From Pachyseris speciosa (lineage: Eukaryota; Cnidaria; Anthozoa; Scleractinia; Pachyseridae): DNA of 64,000 nt. The translations under genes and the position numbers were made by a program. Positions 12,491-26,600 of this stretch are shown piece by piece (the first letter of the stretch is position 1; every line of letters begins with the position of its first letter). The notes below the pieces were generated by a model. That model searched no databases, was not told the origin of the DNA, and saw only the letters and a program-made list of their open reading frames with translations. The stretch spans positions 692,001-756,000 of the forward strand of contig JAEMWC010000371.1 in NCBI GenBank assembly GCA_016490735.1. The letters are read 5' to 3'.

Positions 12491-12937
12491 TTAAAGTGCC
12501 TATGAAGTGAAATTTGTTTCTCGCTAATTTTAAAGTTTAATCCATAAAACTCAACATTCCAAAATTTGAGGTGCTCTTGATTAAAATAGGCAATTATACA
12601 AGCGTTTGAAAGCGGGCTATTTTGCCCTGAATCGCATGGCCAGAAAGACACACGACAATAGATGTGACGTAATTTTGGGGACAAGTATTACAACTATTTC
12701 ACTATAATTCATAAGCGCAAACACATTTTTGTACCCAAAATGACATCACATCATAGAATTTTGCGATTAAACGCGACCCAGACCCCGGACTATTTTTAAA
12801 GGCAAAATAGCCCAACTTCAAACGCTCGTAAAATCATCAATTGTAATCACAAGCACCTCAAATTTTGAGGTTCTTGCGTGCTTAGGGGTAAACTTTAAAA
12901 TTAGCAAGAAACTAATTTCACTTCATAGGCACTTTAA
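12491..12937. mobile_element. MITE, 447 bp, terminal inverted repeats of at least 24 bp
   Basis: The left end TTAAAGTGCCTATGAAGTGA is matched in reverse complement at the right end, and arm similarity continues well inward (for example 'ctcgctaattttaaagtttaa' against its complement, 'caaaatttgaggtgct' and 'gggctattttgcc'). No coding capacity. Confidence 0.85.
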
Positions 12938-13381
12938 TCTTTTCCCAAATTGGGGTGTTCGATGAAAATGGCAGGCTTTGCTTGGTTGGTACTTCAGCTA
13001 CAGACTTTTAATAGCTAAATGTTGTGTAATTGAAACCAGTTCAGCAGTTAAATGTCTTGTTTATCAAGCAGTTAGATTGCAAAGTTAAGGACTACATGAA
13101 AACATAAAAGTTAAATGTTACTGTATGTTCAGTCTTTGATTATGTCCTGTAAATAGAATTATCTGCCAGAGGTCTGTGATGTTAAAGAGGTTATTAGTTT
13201 GTTACTTTTAATCTACCAGTATTATCCTTCAATACATTCCAGAGATTGTAAGGTTTACTTGAGTAAGACCTTCTTTTTTGTGAGAATATCAAAAATTATC
13301 TCAATAACAACTTCACTGAAAGGACTGCCTCAAGCATTTGAATTCTCAGTGTTTGTATCAGTGTATTTGGGTTATAGCTTT

Positions 13382-13815
13382 AAGTGCACCTAACCCCAAA
13401 ATATTTTTCTGCTAATATTAAACTGCTTACCTTTTCCAAAAACATGTAGCCTTTATTTCCAGTTTTGGACATTTTTATAAGCTTCCAAACTTACTATAAA
13501 CTAAGCATCGTCTGTTTCACGACCGAGTCAGAAGGGGCATGGGTCTATTCCCGGTTTGATGTCACAAACTGATTTGCATGCATGTTTACAAAGACTTACC
13601 GCGATGCAAATCAGTTTGTGACGTCAAATAGGGAATAGACCCATGCCTCTTATGACTTGGTCGTGAAACAGATAATGGTAATTTTAGAATTCGAACCTTT
13701 TACAGCCTATAAAAAGTCAAGATTTGGTTTAGAAAAGTGCTAAGAGGCACAATGCATTTCGAACAGGTGCAAAGATTTATTTTAGCGAAAACATATTTTG
13801 GGGTTAGGTGCACTT
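13382..13815. mobile_element. MITE family A, copy 1 (TIR AAGTGCACCTAACCCC)
   Basis: The left end AAGTGCACCTAACCCCAAAA is repeated inverted at the right end. An inner hairpin of 'catgggtctattcc' and 'caaatcagtttgtgacgtca' sits at about 13530-13650. A second copy lies at 27891-28415 and a degenerate third at about 40430-40595. Confidence 0.85.
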
Positions 13816-14253
13816 TAAGAAAAAAGGATTAATGTTCTCTAACATCATGGAACAACTTTTGACACCTTAGGGTTTGCATGTTATGCAGGTGGCATTCAGA
13901 TCACAGTAAACAAGTCATTTGTTGCAGTGTTGTCAAAGGTAGCAGGCAGCCAGCGAAAATCACTGCTAACTTCATGTTCCTGGCCAGCTACTATGCTGGG
14001 ATATTGCTCTGATTCTTTATTTCCTGGTTTAGTATAAGATGGCAAAACACCACCCACTTCAACAATAAAGCTGCCTACTTCAAAACTTTCTGACAACCAG
14101 TTGCTTGGAACCTGGTATTACCTGTTGTGAGTCACTTTGATGAGCTAAACATCTCATTAGCCTTAACTGAAAACTCAAAATAATGGTCCAGGTGCTGTTT
14201 CTCAAAATGTCGGAGAACATTTTTGAGTTGGCCTTCTGTCGGTTGGTACTTAA

Positions 14254-14389
14254 CAGTCGAACCTCGATTATCCGGTCTTAGATCATCTCGACTTCTTGAT
14301 TATCCAGGCTATTTACTCCAGTCCCAATTTTTTTAGCAATTTTCTATTTTCTCCAGTCCTGGCAAGTCCAGATAATCGAACTTCAGCTG
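14254..14389. mobile_element. Short pogo/Tigger-like MITE
   Basis: The ends CAGTCGAACCTCGATTATCC and, inverted, CAGCTGAAGTTCGATTATCT resemble termini of pogo-type Tc1/mariner elements as I remember them. It is 136 bp and non-coding. A right end only of the same type lies at 59536-59577. Confidence 0.6.
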
Positions 14390-15304
14390 TAGCCTTTTAT
14401 GCAAAATAGCCTGATATTTACTTAATTTTATATTGTGTTTTTCAGAAGTTTTGAGAAATGTGTACCAGTTTCGGTCCTTACAAGTGACAATATTGTTTAT
14501 GGTGTGCACAAAAACTACTGTTGATTACCTTGGGCTGATGGCCTGGGTGGAAAAATATTTCAACTGGAAAGTTGTAAGCTGCTATGTTTATTGCTAATTG
14601 GCTCAAAACTGATTATGGCCTCTTCTTAAAAAATTACTTGATGTTTTGTTGTAAGTGTTAAAAAAGAGCAAACATCGTGTTTGTGCAAAGACAGTGCTAG
14701 TTTAGACCTACATGTAAACACAGGGGGCATCTGTGACACATCAGGGACAGCTGCTCCTTTATTCCATATCTTTGTAATTCAAATTTATATTTCATTCAGT
14801 CATGGCATAATAATAATTGACATGAGTTTCGTTTGGAATTGACATGCACTGAAATCTCATTAAAACTAAGTCTTGTTATAAGAGGTGAATTTCACTCAAA
14901 GGTGTTATGATAAAAAGTAAGTGAATTTTAAATATTGGTAATACTGAAGATTAGAAGCACATTGATTGTTAGTTGTTTATGCTCCAGCAGGCTGGTTGAA
15001 AACTGAATATGACGATGTATAGGCCAGGCACATTTATGACAGAACTTCTTATTTAATATTATCCCTTGATACCATATATTTGTCAATATTTTTTCATTTG
15101 CATCATGAAAAAGACATGATGATGTTAATGGTCCTTGGTACTGACACCAAAGGGACTGATGCAGATGTCGTCATATATTTAAAGGAGGGGTATCATGATG
15201 CTCTTTTTAGGAACCTCTTTCAACAATGTTGATTTTAATTATTATTCCAGTCCATTTTACTTAGGTTGATTACTTAATTAGATCTCTGCTTGCAGAATAA
15301 CAGT

Positions 15305-15481
15305 TCAGGGGTTTCATTAGAAGCCGACATTACCAGCGAGAATCACCGCCTACTTTGTCAGAATTTATCTCTTACCACCGCCTACTTTGCTGTATTTGCA
15401 CTCAAATTAAAAAAATTCATCATGTTGCCGCCTACTTTTGTTAGCTCAGACGGCTATTTCAAAACTTATTGAAACCCCTGA
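15305..15481 (+). mobile_element. MITE family B, copy 1 (TIR TCAGGGGTTTCA)
   Basis: 177 bp with 12-bp perfect inverted ends TCAGGGGTTTCA/TGAAACCCCTGA. Internal 'cgcctacttt' words recur three times. A possible 4-bp target duplication CAGT flanks it. Related copies are at 30164-30337 (reverse) and about 38182-38357. Confidence 0.8.
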
Positions 15482-15776
15482 CAGTTTACTGTCTGGTGAT
15501 TGAAAAGTTACTACATGGCTATTGACAATAATGATAAAATTGATGTTTTGACATAATAATTTAGTATTCCAGAGCAGTTTTCAATTATTGTAAATCATGG
15601 CCAATGCTAGGAATGGAAACAACCCAGCCCAGAGGGGAAGGGGGTGGGGGGAGGTGGGTGGGTGGATACTAAGGGTATTGGGGAAGGGGAGGTGCAAAGG
15701 CCTCAACTGGTTTGAAGTAGTAATTTGTTACCTTTGGTGAAACGTTTTCCAGTGCAGACACCAACTGTCTTTTGAT

Positions 15777-15807
<31 letters not shown>

Positions 15808-15905
15808 ATTTTTACAATTTTTACAAGTACGCAAGTTACATCGCAGATTCTACATGCATAAATATATATTACACTACTCTATTGTACAAAGAAGAAAAGA
15901 AAAAC

Positions 15906-16318
15906 CACTACACTACACTACACTACACTACAAGAAAAAGAAATAATAATAGTAATAAAAAATGATAATAATAAATAATTCAGCTATTGATCTATCAGTT
16001 GAAGGAGGGGTTTGTCCATTTGTTGTAAAGGAACTGAAGTTTGTTATTCTTTGTGGCTATGAAACGTTCTATTTGAAACATATTTTTAATTCTTTCAAGA
16101 AGTGATTTAAAAGATAAAGAAGTCTTATTGAGCTTAGTGTGATAAATAAAGTATTTACTTTCTAGTACAATGTAGTTAAGAAGGATTACGTCATCGTCAC
16201 GATTAGGCACGCCGAAAAAAAAATAAACAATATCTTGAATATCAAGAGGCTTAAAAGTTATGCCCTGTGAATTTAACATGATAGTGACTTCATCCCAAAA
16301 AGCGTGCACTCTTGTTTT
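15906..16318 (-). mobile_element. LINE (non-LTR retrotransposon) 3' end, 5'-truncated
   Basis: On the minus strand, ORF 16309-15995 reads FWDEVTIMLNSQGI ... GVPNRDDDVILLNYIVLESKYFIY ... FIATKNNKLQFLYNKW, the typical C-terminal tail of LINE ORF2 proteins after the reverse transcriptase (FW near the start, KYFIY in the middle, a final KW). No polymerase domain remains. The 3' side ends in AT-rich sequence and a (TAGTG)n run (15906-15932 on the plus strand as ACTAC repeats), as expected for a retrotransposon tail. Confidence 0.65.
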
Positions 16319-17655
16319 TATCAGCCTTTTTGATTTGTGTTCAAGGCTCTAGACTTATTTGGTTCCTGCCTCAGCCTTAATGTACAAACAAATTGGCCTC
16401 ATTTGCACTTCCCCTTCATACACATCCTGGCACCACCCCCTTTTACCTCAAGTAAGCCAGCTAATAAATCAGGTGCACATTTCTCTAAACTCTGGAAACC
16501 GGTTTGGGCCAGAAAAGTATTTTTCAAGTTGGTTTTATATCACTTAGTACTAGCTTTTTGAACAAACTAGCCCAATATATTTCTCAATTTTATAGCGTGC
16601 TTTCTTAAAAGATTATTAAAAATATTAGAAATCGAATTTCTGGTAAACTTTATGCATGTAAAATAGTTTTATGCCCAAAACGTTTTCAAGAGTTTTGAGA
16701 AATGCATGCCAAGTCTCAAATGTAGAACATTTATCTGATGAGGAGAGCAAGCATGTCACAGTTGTTGTTGTTTTGGTGTAATTGGTGGAGTAGCCTCTAA
16801 ACAAAAGTCAAATATTTTGAAAATCTGGCCAGGGTGGAGTATCGGTAAATGGAAACCAAGGAAAACAACACACATTTGAAAACTGCTCTGTAATGGTAAA
16901 ATGTAACAGATCTTATTTACATGTTAAGTTATTACTGTTTTGTAACGTACGTGTGAAATGTATCACAAAAACGTTATTGAGAGAGGTATTAAATTATAAA
17001 AACTGTTGAACATTGTGTGCAAGTTTTGCATGAGCTGATGTTATGCACCCTTCAAGCCTGTGTATCAGGCTTTTAGGGGTGGGGTGGGGTGGGTAAAGAG
17101 AAGGACCATGCATCTTCTCCCCGGGGAAGGTTTGATACTCAGACTAGTACTTAAGTTCAGGTCAAATGGCACATGATAGTTGATGACAGTTGAAGAACCC
17201 TACACTATCATCAACTGTCTTGCATGTGGTCCGAATGGGAAAAACTGTTGTCACGAGGAATGTGAGAAGTCTCAAAATGAAAGATAGTTCATGATGGTTG
17301 ATAGTGGATGTTAGTTGGTGGTCAAACATTAGCATAAGTTTCAGCTGTCATCTGCTATCATTGGCTATCATGTGCTGTTTGACCAGGGCTTTACTGTTGT
17401 TTTTTGTGTTTCTTACATTTCCTTAGTACGTCCCCCTAGCTTTTTCCATTGACCCAATTTACCAGTTTTCACCCCCTTTTATCTTGGTTTCCACATACAG
17501 TCGAGCCTCCACTTACACAAAATGCAGTGAGCCAGAGGGAATTGGCTTTAAAGAAGCATTGTCGTGTAGTTTGTATAAACCTAAAAATGAAACTATTTGC
17601 AGTAGGCCATTATCACGGATGACCAGGAGAAAATAGATTATAACTTGAAAAAGTT

Positions 17656-18756
17656 ATGTATCAGTCAATTCCAAAAGTGCCCATCCCCTCCCCGCTGGAA
17701 ATACCCTGGGTATTTGATCCGAAATTTGTCCTGCATGGTGGGGCATTTGACTATTGGCTAAACATTGGTTGGCGGTCACCAGCTAAAGGGTTTTGCACAC
17801 CTTTCACACACAAATATTCATTTACCATGGGAGCCACTTTGCTCCCTTTGCTTCAAGATTCAGCATAGGTTTTCTGTTGTTTACTAAATATATAGTTGAT
17901 ATGCCTTATTCAAAGTGAAAACGTAAAGCTTGTGGGATGTGGCTGGAGTGACAAGGATATACCTCACAACTTGATGCTTCACAACTTAATGTGATTTGGT
18001 AAGCTGAAGCCACTCTAAAGGCACTAAGGCCACATGGTAGCGGGCATTACCCCTTAAATCTACCAAAGCAAAGATTGAGCCCAAGCATTAGCAGCCATGG
18101 ACAGCTGTCTTGGCCTTGTTAGGCCTCATCAGCATGGCATAGCTAATGCTCAGGCTCAAGTACCCACATATCCATAAAACAAGCAGTGAAAACGTAAAGC
18201 TTGTGGGATGCGGCTGGAGTGACAAGGATATACCTCACAACTTAATGTGATTTGGTAAGCTGAAGCCATGTGGCCTTAGTGCCTTTAGAGTGGCTTCAGC
18301 TTACCAAATCACATAAGTTGTGAGGTATATCCATGCCTTATTCAAAGTTTGGAGTGCCGACAAAAGAGATTGGGAAAGAGTTTTGGTGCACAATTTTTCG
18401 GATTTGGCTTTTTAGATATAGTTAAGTTAGGTTATGATGTAATTAAGATGGATTTTGTAACTGATGAATATACAGTGTCAAAATAAAGTTAACATACACA
18501 TACATGCATACAAAAAGGTAAGCAATGTTAGAAAGAAATATTTATGAGTGGGGAGCGTGCCAAAATGCTTCATGCAATGACTGATTTACTATAGATTTAC
18601 ACTTGATTTGCCCTTTTTGAGACCCTGACGGTGGGGCATTTGACAGTCTAAACTGGAAACACAGCGGGGCATTTGATCAAAATTTTTTTGAAAAAGTCAA
18701 ATGCCGGGGGAGGGTGGGGGGAAGGGGATGGGCGCTTTTGGAATTGACTGATACAT
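17656..18756. mobile_element. 1.1-kb non-autonomous element with about 38-bp inverted ends
   Basis: The left end ATGTATCAGTCAATTCCAAA recurs inverted at 18737-18756, and the match continues inward through 'agtgcccatcccctcccc'. A 59-bp segment is directly repeated inside (17916-17974 and about 18187-18244), and 18225-18335 is itself a near-perfect hairpin ('ttggtaagctgaagcca' arms). No transposase ORF is present. Confidence 0.8.
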
Positions 18757-20155
18757 TAGGTTAACATATCCAAATTTTGTAATTGTGTCTTGGAAAAATC
18801 GCCTGAAAATAAAACCAGTTTCTTTTTCTTCTGTGTGGTAAAAGGGGCCAATTATGTTATAGATGTATTTACTCTCAATTTGAACAAAATTACAACAACT
18901 ATTCCCATGACAGTGATCCTTAAAGTCAAAGAGTGTTCAAATGCAATCGCAGGCTGCATAAACTTGTCAAATGCAAACTTGCTTACAATCTATTCATCTG
19001 TAGAGGAGATGGTGAGTTAGAATGAGGGTGCATTTACTGGTTACTGCAAAGGGTTGGATCTGTTTAACTAAGTCACATGATTTTGCAGTAACCAAGGGAT
19101 GGATCTCTTTAACCAAGTCACACAATGTTGCGGTGGAGGTTCAGGTCCTACAAGCCTCCCACAAAGCTGTTTTTTGGTGAAATACGAGTCCCCTACAAAT
19201 AGGCTCTGCCAGGGTAAATTCCAACAAGCGACATGGCCCAAAAAGTAGCAGCAGCACAGAAAATGAAATCCCGACAGGTGACATCATTCCCGGCAAAATT
19301 ACGACAGTGGCATCAAGGCCAAGAATTAGTGATTTAAACACTGACATGGGAGATGTTAAAATTCAGACAAGCGACATGGTACCCTCCCCTGGCAGGGCCT
19401 CTACAAATGACTGCATGGGAGGCTAAGGTATTATTTGCAGCATCACTTTTAACTCGATAAAATCTACAGTGCCCAGAGAGAGAACTGTTTGATAGATTTT
19501 CCTCCAGTGCTTTTTTTTTCAGCACAGAAGAAAATGGAAAATTATGTGGTTTTAGTCTGTGTGGTTAATGTGGTTTTAGGTTCGTTATTTATGCAAAACC
19601 ATTCAAGGTGTCTGAGACCCGAGGGGTGCTCTTTGTTACTGTACGACATAATTCTAAGATTTAAATCTTTGGATGAAATCCTGACACGAACCTATTCCAG
19701 TGCAGCTACAGAGCAATAATTTCCTGTGGGCTGTTTATAATGGTGTTCAAAGAGGTTTGCACTTCTGACTCAGTGGATAAAGCAATTAAAGTGTGCTCTT
19801 GCAAACTTTCCGAGCAGTACATCCCTGTGTTGCTTTTTTTTATTATCCTTTTTTATGTAGAAGGTGTTTACTGAGTCTGTATGAAATGTTAGAGTGATAC
19901 TGCATTAATTCAAATAGGTCAAATAACTTGCAGTTAAATAACTTCCAGGTAACTTCCTGAGGAAAATGAAAATACTTTAGGTTTTTGCCATTCTCTGATG
20001 TGGGATGCTGATGCTCAAGTGAATGCCAACTAAGCAGCTATTCATTTTGTAATGATTACAAGAGGAAAGGTTTGAAAATTTGGCAAATCCTCGCTTTTTT
20101 GGCAACTGCTTTCAGTGCTTTTTGTTTTACTGACTTGTTTCACGGATCATAATGC

Positions 20156-20424
20156 ACATGTCATTGGCTTCCCTGTAGGGTCAACCCCCCAGTTGAATCA
20201 GAGGGATTGTAAAACTTAAGGAATTTCCTGGGGGGCTGGGGAATCTCAAAAGCAAAATCCTTTACAAACTTGTGAATTCCCCCACCTTCTAATTTTTGAT
20301 TGTAAAACAATGTTGAGATTTTCCCCTACCCTCGGGCAAAAAACCCCATCTATCTCCCTGTATTCTCCCACATATCTCCCTGGTTACCCCGGGGGTCGAC
20401 CCCACGGGGAAGCCGATGACATGT
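20156..20424. mobile_element. Inverted-repeat element just upstream of TMEM164
   Basis: The left end ACATGTCATTGGCTTCCCTG and the right end (inverted ACATGTCATCGGCTTCCCCG) form about 32-bp imperfect arms that also include GGGTC(A/G)ACCCCC. It lies 234 bp before the TMEM164 start codon, so it may sit in the promoter or 5' UTR. Confidence 0.75.
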
Positions 20425-20657
20425 CAATACCCCAGCAATGACTCACTGCCGCTTCCCTTTGAGGGGAGCTGGGGTACTAAAAGTAGCTTTGTGTGGGGGC
20501 AGGCTATTAGTTGAGCTATCAGCGCTGTTAAGGCTTGGTTACCAAATTATAGATTGGCTTCTACCGGCCGCTACCAATACTATTATAGTCACTAAATAGT
20601 TATGTAGTTTTCAGGAGAGTTTGGGTTCCTTACTAACCTTCACCAGCCTCTACCAGT

Positions 20658-23600
20658 ATGATCAACGTAAGCTACATCGTTGATGTTTTATACGGAGGAG
20701 TAGACTTTACTTTACAGGGCAATGGCGGCAGAGAATGCGTGGACTACCTCACTTTGAACCAACGAATTGTCGAAACAGTGGTTTACGAACTTTTTACCAT
20801 TTTCGTCTTCTGGAAAATTTTGGGTAAAGTTTCTATGCCGAGGGACTTACCGGCATATAGAGAAGGAACTGGAGTTGGAAAAAGATTTCTTTTAGTCTTG
20901 CTTTGCATGATTTTTGGGATCGAAATTGGTTTTAAGTTAGCCACCAAGCAAGTGATATTTCTTCTCAATCCTTGCCATGTTGTTACGGCCATACAGGTAG
21001 GCTGAACTTTCTTGTAATTTTCTGTGGTCAAAACCTTACCATTAGGTTAATAATACTGGAAGACCCTCCACAACATACTTCAAGCACCTTGATTAATATT
21101 TTGTTGGATATTTAACCTTACCTTATTCGGTCAGTTCAAATATGGAACGGGTGATCGATAAAAAACAATCAGTTTCAGTTCATTCAATGCCAACATGAAC
21201 TTCTTTTGTGGAAACATGGTGAGCCCATGCTAAGCCTTTTAATTTTCAGAGAATTATTTTCAATCAGCAGTAAATTATGGCACACACGTTGTATAGTTGC
21301 CTTTACTGCCGATATTACATTATCACATACCAGCTTACAGGCGGATTGACCTGTAAATGAATATTTTTAAAGGGCCAATGTGCTGACTTCTATTCACCAG
21401 TCACACCATATTCAGTTTTCAGCAGTTTATATACATTAGAATGCAAAGGAATAGAAGAAAATTATATAAAAACATTATTAGATTATGAGCTCGAGATTAC
21501 TATTGCATGATAGCTGATGAGGGTGCAGCCTGAATAGAAAGCCTGCATAGAAATCAAGAGTGAATAATATAATTATTGTTTTAGTATAAATCTACTAGTC
21601 ATTCAAAACTAAACAAGTAAATTACCTAAATCCTCCTCGCAGACACTTCGAAAATGCGAAGAAGCAGCTGCCATTTTGTAGACAACCAGCTACTCACTAT
21701 CTTTCACAGAATAGATAGCGAGTAGCATAGCCAATCAGAGAATGACATTCTTAACAATCGTTACACAGAGTGACTTACATTACATTATACCTACATACAT
21801 CGATACATAACTTTGTACATAGTTACAGCTACCAATATACAGATAGCTACCGTACACTTAAATCAACATAGTTACACTAATAAATAAATAAAAAAAAATA
21901 CACTAATAAATAAATAAAAAAAAACAATAGAATAGAATAGATTATAAGCTAGTTTATTTACATTGTGGCATTCTTGTTAGCCTGTATTGCAGATGTAATA
22001 TAACCCTGGTTAGTAACATCTGCAAAGCAGCACCAAATTCCTTGTTCTATGTACCAGAATTTGAGTACGGCTAAGATTAGCCCTTCAATGAAAGCCTTTT
22101 GTTGATGGGCCAATCATAGCGCATACTCAAATTCTGGTACACAGATCAAGGAATTCGGTGCTACTTCACAGACATTACTAACCGGGGGTTAGGTTACGTC
22201 TGTGGCATGGGCTACATCCATGTCAACTCATGCTGTTCTCCCCTGGGACACTGGTATATACCATGTTCATAGCACGCCTGTCTAATCAAGCCAGAAGGGG
22301 TTGGGACAGATCATTCAGTTAAGGACATTTAAAGGTTATAATTAGTGTTCTGGATTTAACTATTTTATCTGCAATCATCCTAAAATGGCTTTGTTTTGCT
22401 TGCTAGTGGGAAGTATAAAAAAGAAATCATTGACAGATGTCACTTTTCCCATGCCTTCCTACTTTTGCTGTCATACCTTCAAAGCATTTTTAAAATTCTT
22501 TTCAGATATACTTATTAGTGGAACCACCAAGTAAACGTGTTATGTACGTGTTTAGGTGAGTAGATATCATTTCCTTTCAATTATATGTTTTGTGTCTATT
22601 TCATTGAATATTAGGTTTTAGTATTTAGTTTTAGCAGAGCTGGTTGGGTATCAATGTTTGAGAGAGGTATGATTTAAGAAATAACATATATTTTCCAATT
22701 GACTGACTGGATATTGTGAGTAAATTCATTTCACTGGAACTGCCCCTCAAACCTTACTTAAAGGAGGTCTGCAGGAATCCTTTATGCCCTGTCATCAAAA
22801 CATCATTTATTTAGCTTCCTTCCTATATTTCTTATGGAATTCATGACCGCCAACTGGTTAGCTCAGTTGGTAGAGCAGTGGACTACATGTACCGTGCAGG
22901 AGGTTGCGGGTTCAAATCCCAGCCGGACCAACACTCAGGGTCTTTAAACTGCTGCCTTTGTAATGATATCTACAAACGGTTAGACTTTCAAGCTTTCATG
23001 GATAAGGACGATAAACTGTAGGTCCTACCTCACAGTAATTTCACTTAATCTGACTCTGTGGGACATTCTGGCTTTGACCACCCCTAATATCTGTCCTAAT
23101 TCGATATTCAAACTACGGGGAACTCATTACTTACTTCATTCATTGTAAACTACACAAGCAGTCTGGTAAAGTCCCTCAGCAAGTGTTGTAAATTATCCTT
23201 GAATTTGTTTAAAGATAAGGATCAAGATGTCATCCTAAATGATCAGTTCCTTAATTCTCATGACCGTACTGTGTGATCAGTAAGTGATATTGTAAGGAGA
23301 AAATAGTTACTAACCACTGTTAGGGTGTAAAGGGTAATAGACAAACAAAGGAACTAAATTTTTATTTCCCTTCCCTGCCCTCAGAGTTCGTGTATGATGA
23401 ATTACCACAGGTCAGACAACATTGATAATGTATAGAGCCTCTTGTAAGAGTCCCAACATACATGCTGTGACAAATATATCCGTCAGTGTGGGGCGATTCA
23501 GATGTCTACTTCCTCGAAACAATGAAATCAATGTTTATTTTGTTTCTCCAGGGTTCACAATTATTTACTATTTGGTGCACTTCAGGCACTTTTATTCCCA

Positions 23601-26600
23601 GTAGTAAACACCAGATTGGTAAGTTTGAGTATAATACTAATAAAAGAAATAAATAACATGCCAAGTGCAATGTTGAGTTACATTGTATGTCGTTTTTATG
23701 CTATAGACGTTAAAGTTGTCCAGATCATTGCATTTAACGTCTGAGATGTTAAAGCCATCTGGTATCAAAATGGGACGTATAAAAGTAGACAACCTAACAG
23801 AAAAAATAAGGTTTTTCTAAAAAAGACTGGGATCTTTTATTGGAAGGCAATAGGCACAAGTAAACTTGGTGCCAAATAAACTTTAAATGCACGAATGTAC
23901 CCACAAATAAACATGGTGGAATTGCAGCTCTATTTCTTGATGTCATCAAGAAAGACAAGAAATGGAGATACAAGTGTTTTTGACAAAGAAAATCAGTCGA
24001 GGAAGTGGCTTTTTCAAGTGATGGACGAGGAAATAGATGACTGAAGCACTTAATTGGCTTGTGTGCCATTGCGACCAAGAGAGCAAGGAAAGAATGAAGT
24101 GCTGATTAACAAAGGAGTTCAGGGCTGAATGCGTCCCAGTTAGGGCATCCCGTTTTTATACTAGACGCATTTAACGCCTGAGATGTTAAAGTTGTCTGTT
24201 AAGTACATCGTTTAGACGCACTTAACAGAAGACGTTAAAGTCATCAGTCGTTGAATGCATGTCTGTCTTATTTACCGATTCTCAGACGACTTTAATGTCT
24301 CTAGCATAAAAACGGCCAATATAAGCATGCATGAATTTTTAAGAACATGAGAGATTAATGGCAATTAGTAAAAAGAGTTCATAATATTATCTCTCTATGT
24401 TTTCAGTTGCCGTTTGAAGTTGCAAACTACTGGATACAGCACTTTCTTATTCTAATTGTTGTGCCCTTCTATCTTCTCTCATGTCAAGGTACGTCAACAA
24501 CTACATTTACAACTCCATTTTAGTATAGAGTTAAAGAACATGGTACTGTTGAGTTGAAATGGGAGAAAGATGATTCAATTAAGAACAGTGACAATGGTGG
24601 AAGTAAAAATTACCTTTTGGATATGTTTGTTTTCAAATATAATTGAAGGGTTGAAAGTGAAACTATCGTATGTGACGGTTTGTGTGAATGTACTTTAGGC
24701 CTGGTTTTTTTTTTCGAAAACAAAGCATGCAGCAGCAAAAAAAATACAGGGCAATGTTCTTTGACAAAAGTGGAGTCCACGTGTCAAAATTCAGCCAATT
24801 CTGAGCAATTTGAAATTTCGACGCTAAATCGTCACATATGATAGTTTTGCTTTCAGCCCTTCAGTTAAGTCTGCCTCATTAACATTCATGAAGCAATGCC
24901 CAAGGGTATTCTTTATTGAAAACTAAGCACCAAATGCTTGTAACTGGATTAAGAGAACAGCACTCATAAACAGCACACAAGACTCCCATCTGACTTGGAA
25001 ATGGTCAACGTTTTTAAATGCAGCGCTTATTACCAGTGTTTTGCTTACTGATATTGCTCAAGAAGCTTCCTTAGCTGGAAAACAGTGCGCAACATTCTTG
25101 CTTGACTTAAAAACAGCACACAGTAGCCTTGGTTAACTTTAAGCCAGTGCGCATAGATTTTGTCCGACTTGAAAACAGCTCTCAAAAGATTTAGGGTTAT
25201 TGTTAAGTTTAAAGTTAGGGTTAAAATTAGGGCTAGGGTTAGAGTTAGGGTTAGGGTTAGGGTTAGAGCTAGGGTTAGGGTTAGAGCTAGGGTTAGAGCT
25301 AGGGTTAGAGCTAGGGTTAGGGTTAGAGCTAGGGTTAGGGTTAGAGCTATGGTTAGAGCTAGGGATAGGGTTAGGCCTAGGTCATTGCAAACGTTAACGT
25401 TAAAGTAAGCAGTTTATTTTGAGTCTCAATCAGCTTAAAGGGTTCCTCCGAAATGAAAAGAGTGCACAGGTTTCTTCTTGACTCTTAATTATTTGGAAAG
25501 GCTTTGGCCGATAGAAGTAAAGTGCTGAAGAGGGGGATTTGGTTGAAAATGGCATACAGCAGGATCGGCTTTGATTCTAACTCAGTGCTCAAAAAGCTTG
25601 CTGTCGGCCAAGAAATAGAACAAAATATTTAAGGCAGCTGTTTTTACTTGAAGATAGGTTTTGGCCAATACCAACAACTTCTGTTTGTGAACAACACCGA
25701 AAATTCGAGTTAACGATGTTCAAGGGCAAAATAAGAGTTAAAAGAGTAAGCTGTTTCCCGTCGGTTTCCACTTCGAAACAGAGCTTTGACTGGCGTTTCG
25801 CGTGCTTTGGTCATTTGAAACGATTTTGAAGGGTTCATTTTCGTAGTCAAATGGAACCAGTGGAATGAAAATCGTATCACAAATCAACGTAAATGACGAC
25901 AGTGAAAAAAAAGGGACAAAATACTTCACTATTTTTGTTGGCTTCAAATTGGCTTCAAACTGTACATATTTGCATAAGATGTGAAATTTAATCCCTATCG
26001 TCTGATGCGTAAGACAACGACTTGTTAAAATATCTCACATGCAAATACTTTTTTGCTGGTGTTTATCTCGCTTGAAAATACGTTTTGCTGATGTTTACAA
26101 GCCTCCATAGAATCAAAATAACCGAGTTGATCGACACAAAAGTGATTTATATGTTGAAATTCGGCAGCATGTCTATCTGTGTTTACATGACAACTCGACA
26201 ACCGACCACGAGTATATTTCGCGCTTGGTAATATTTGCCATGCGTGCCAATGCAACTTTTCCCTGGATTGTTTTCAAGATACTCATCGAAAATGGACGGA
26301 CTTCTTGTCATGCTGATTTCCCTCTCTCGGATGAATTCTCCGTAATGTTTGCGAATTTTCACAAACTGTTTCACGGCTTCGGTGGCCCGCGAGACAGTGC
26401 CCCCTTTTGGCGCAATGAATTGTGGGAATGTTGTGCCCTCCGCGAGCGAAAGACACTCTGCAAACATCAGCAAGTTTTTTGCCCTAAACTCCAAAAACAC
26501 CTCTGCTTTTCGGAAATTCTAGCACGGCAACCGTTCAGAAATGGACCAAGACTAGCAAAACTGAGCCGCTTTTGAGACGAGAGATGTTTTCAGAGTTTTT

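Larger units (their letters stand above)
11011..20657. other. Gene-free, repeat-rich interval between the DIPP-like gene and TMEM164
   Basis: No spliced coding gene found. Contents include the 93-bp tandem array, MITEs at 12491-12937, 13382-13815, 14254-14389 and 15305-15481, a LINE tail on the minus strand (about 15906-16318), a T/G-rich stretch around 15640-15790, imperfect 'gatagttgatga' words at 17160-17370, the 1.1-kb inverted-repeat element (17656-18756), a block with 'gacaggtgacat' words (about 19190-19390) related to 38650-38760 and 39060-39090, and an inverted-repeat element just before TMEM164 (20156-20424). The remainder shows nothing I can name. Confidence 0.6.

Noticed and set aside
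22851..22930. A functional tRNA gene
   Set aside because: A and B boxes are good, but the acceptor and anticodon stems do not fold cleanly and the sequence continues into a SINE body.
25160..25408. Arg/Val-repeat and Gly/Leu-repeat open frames
   Set aside because: They arise from the TTAGGG-like array; the periodicity of the DNA explains the proteins.
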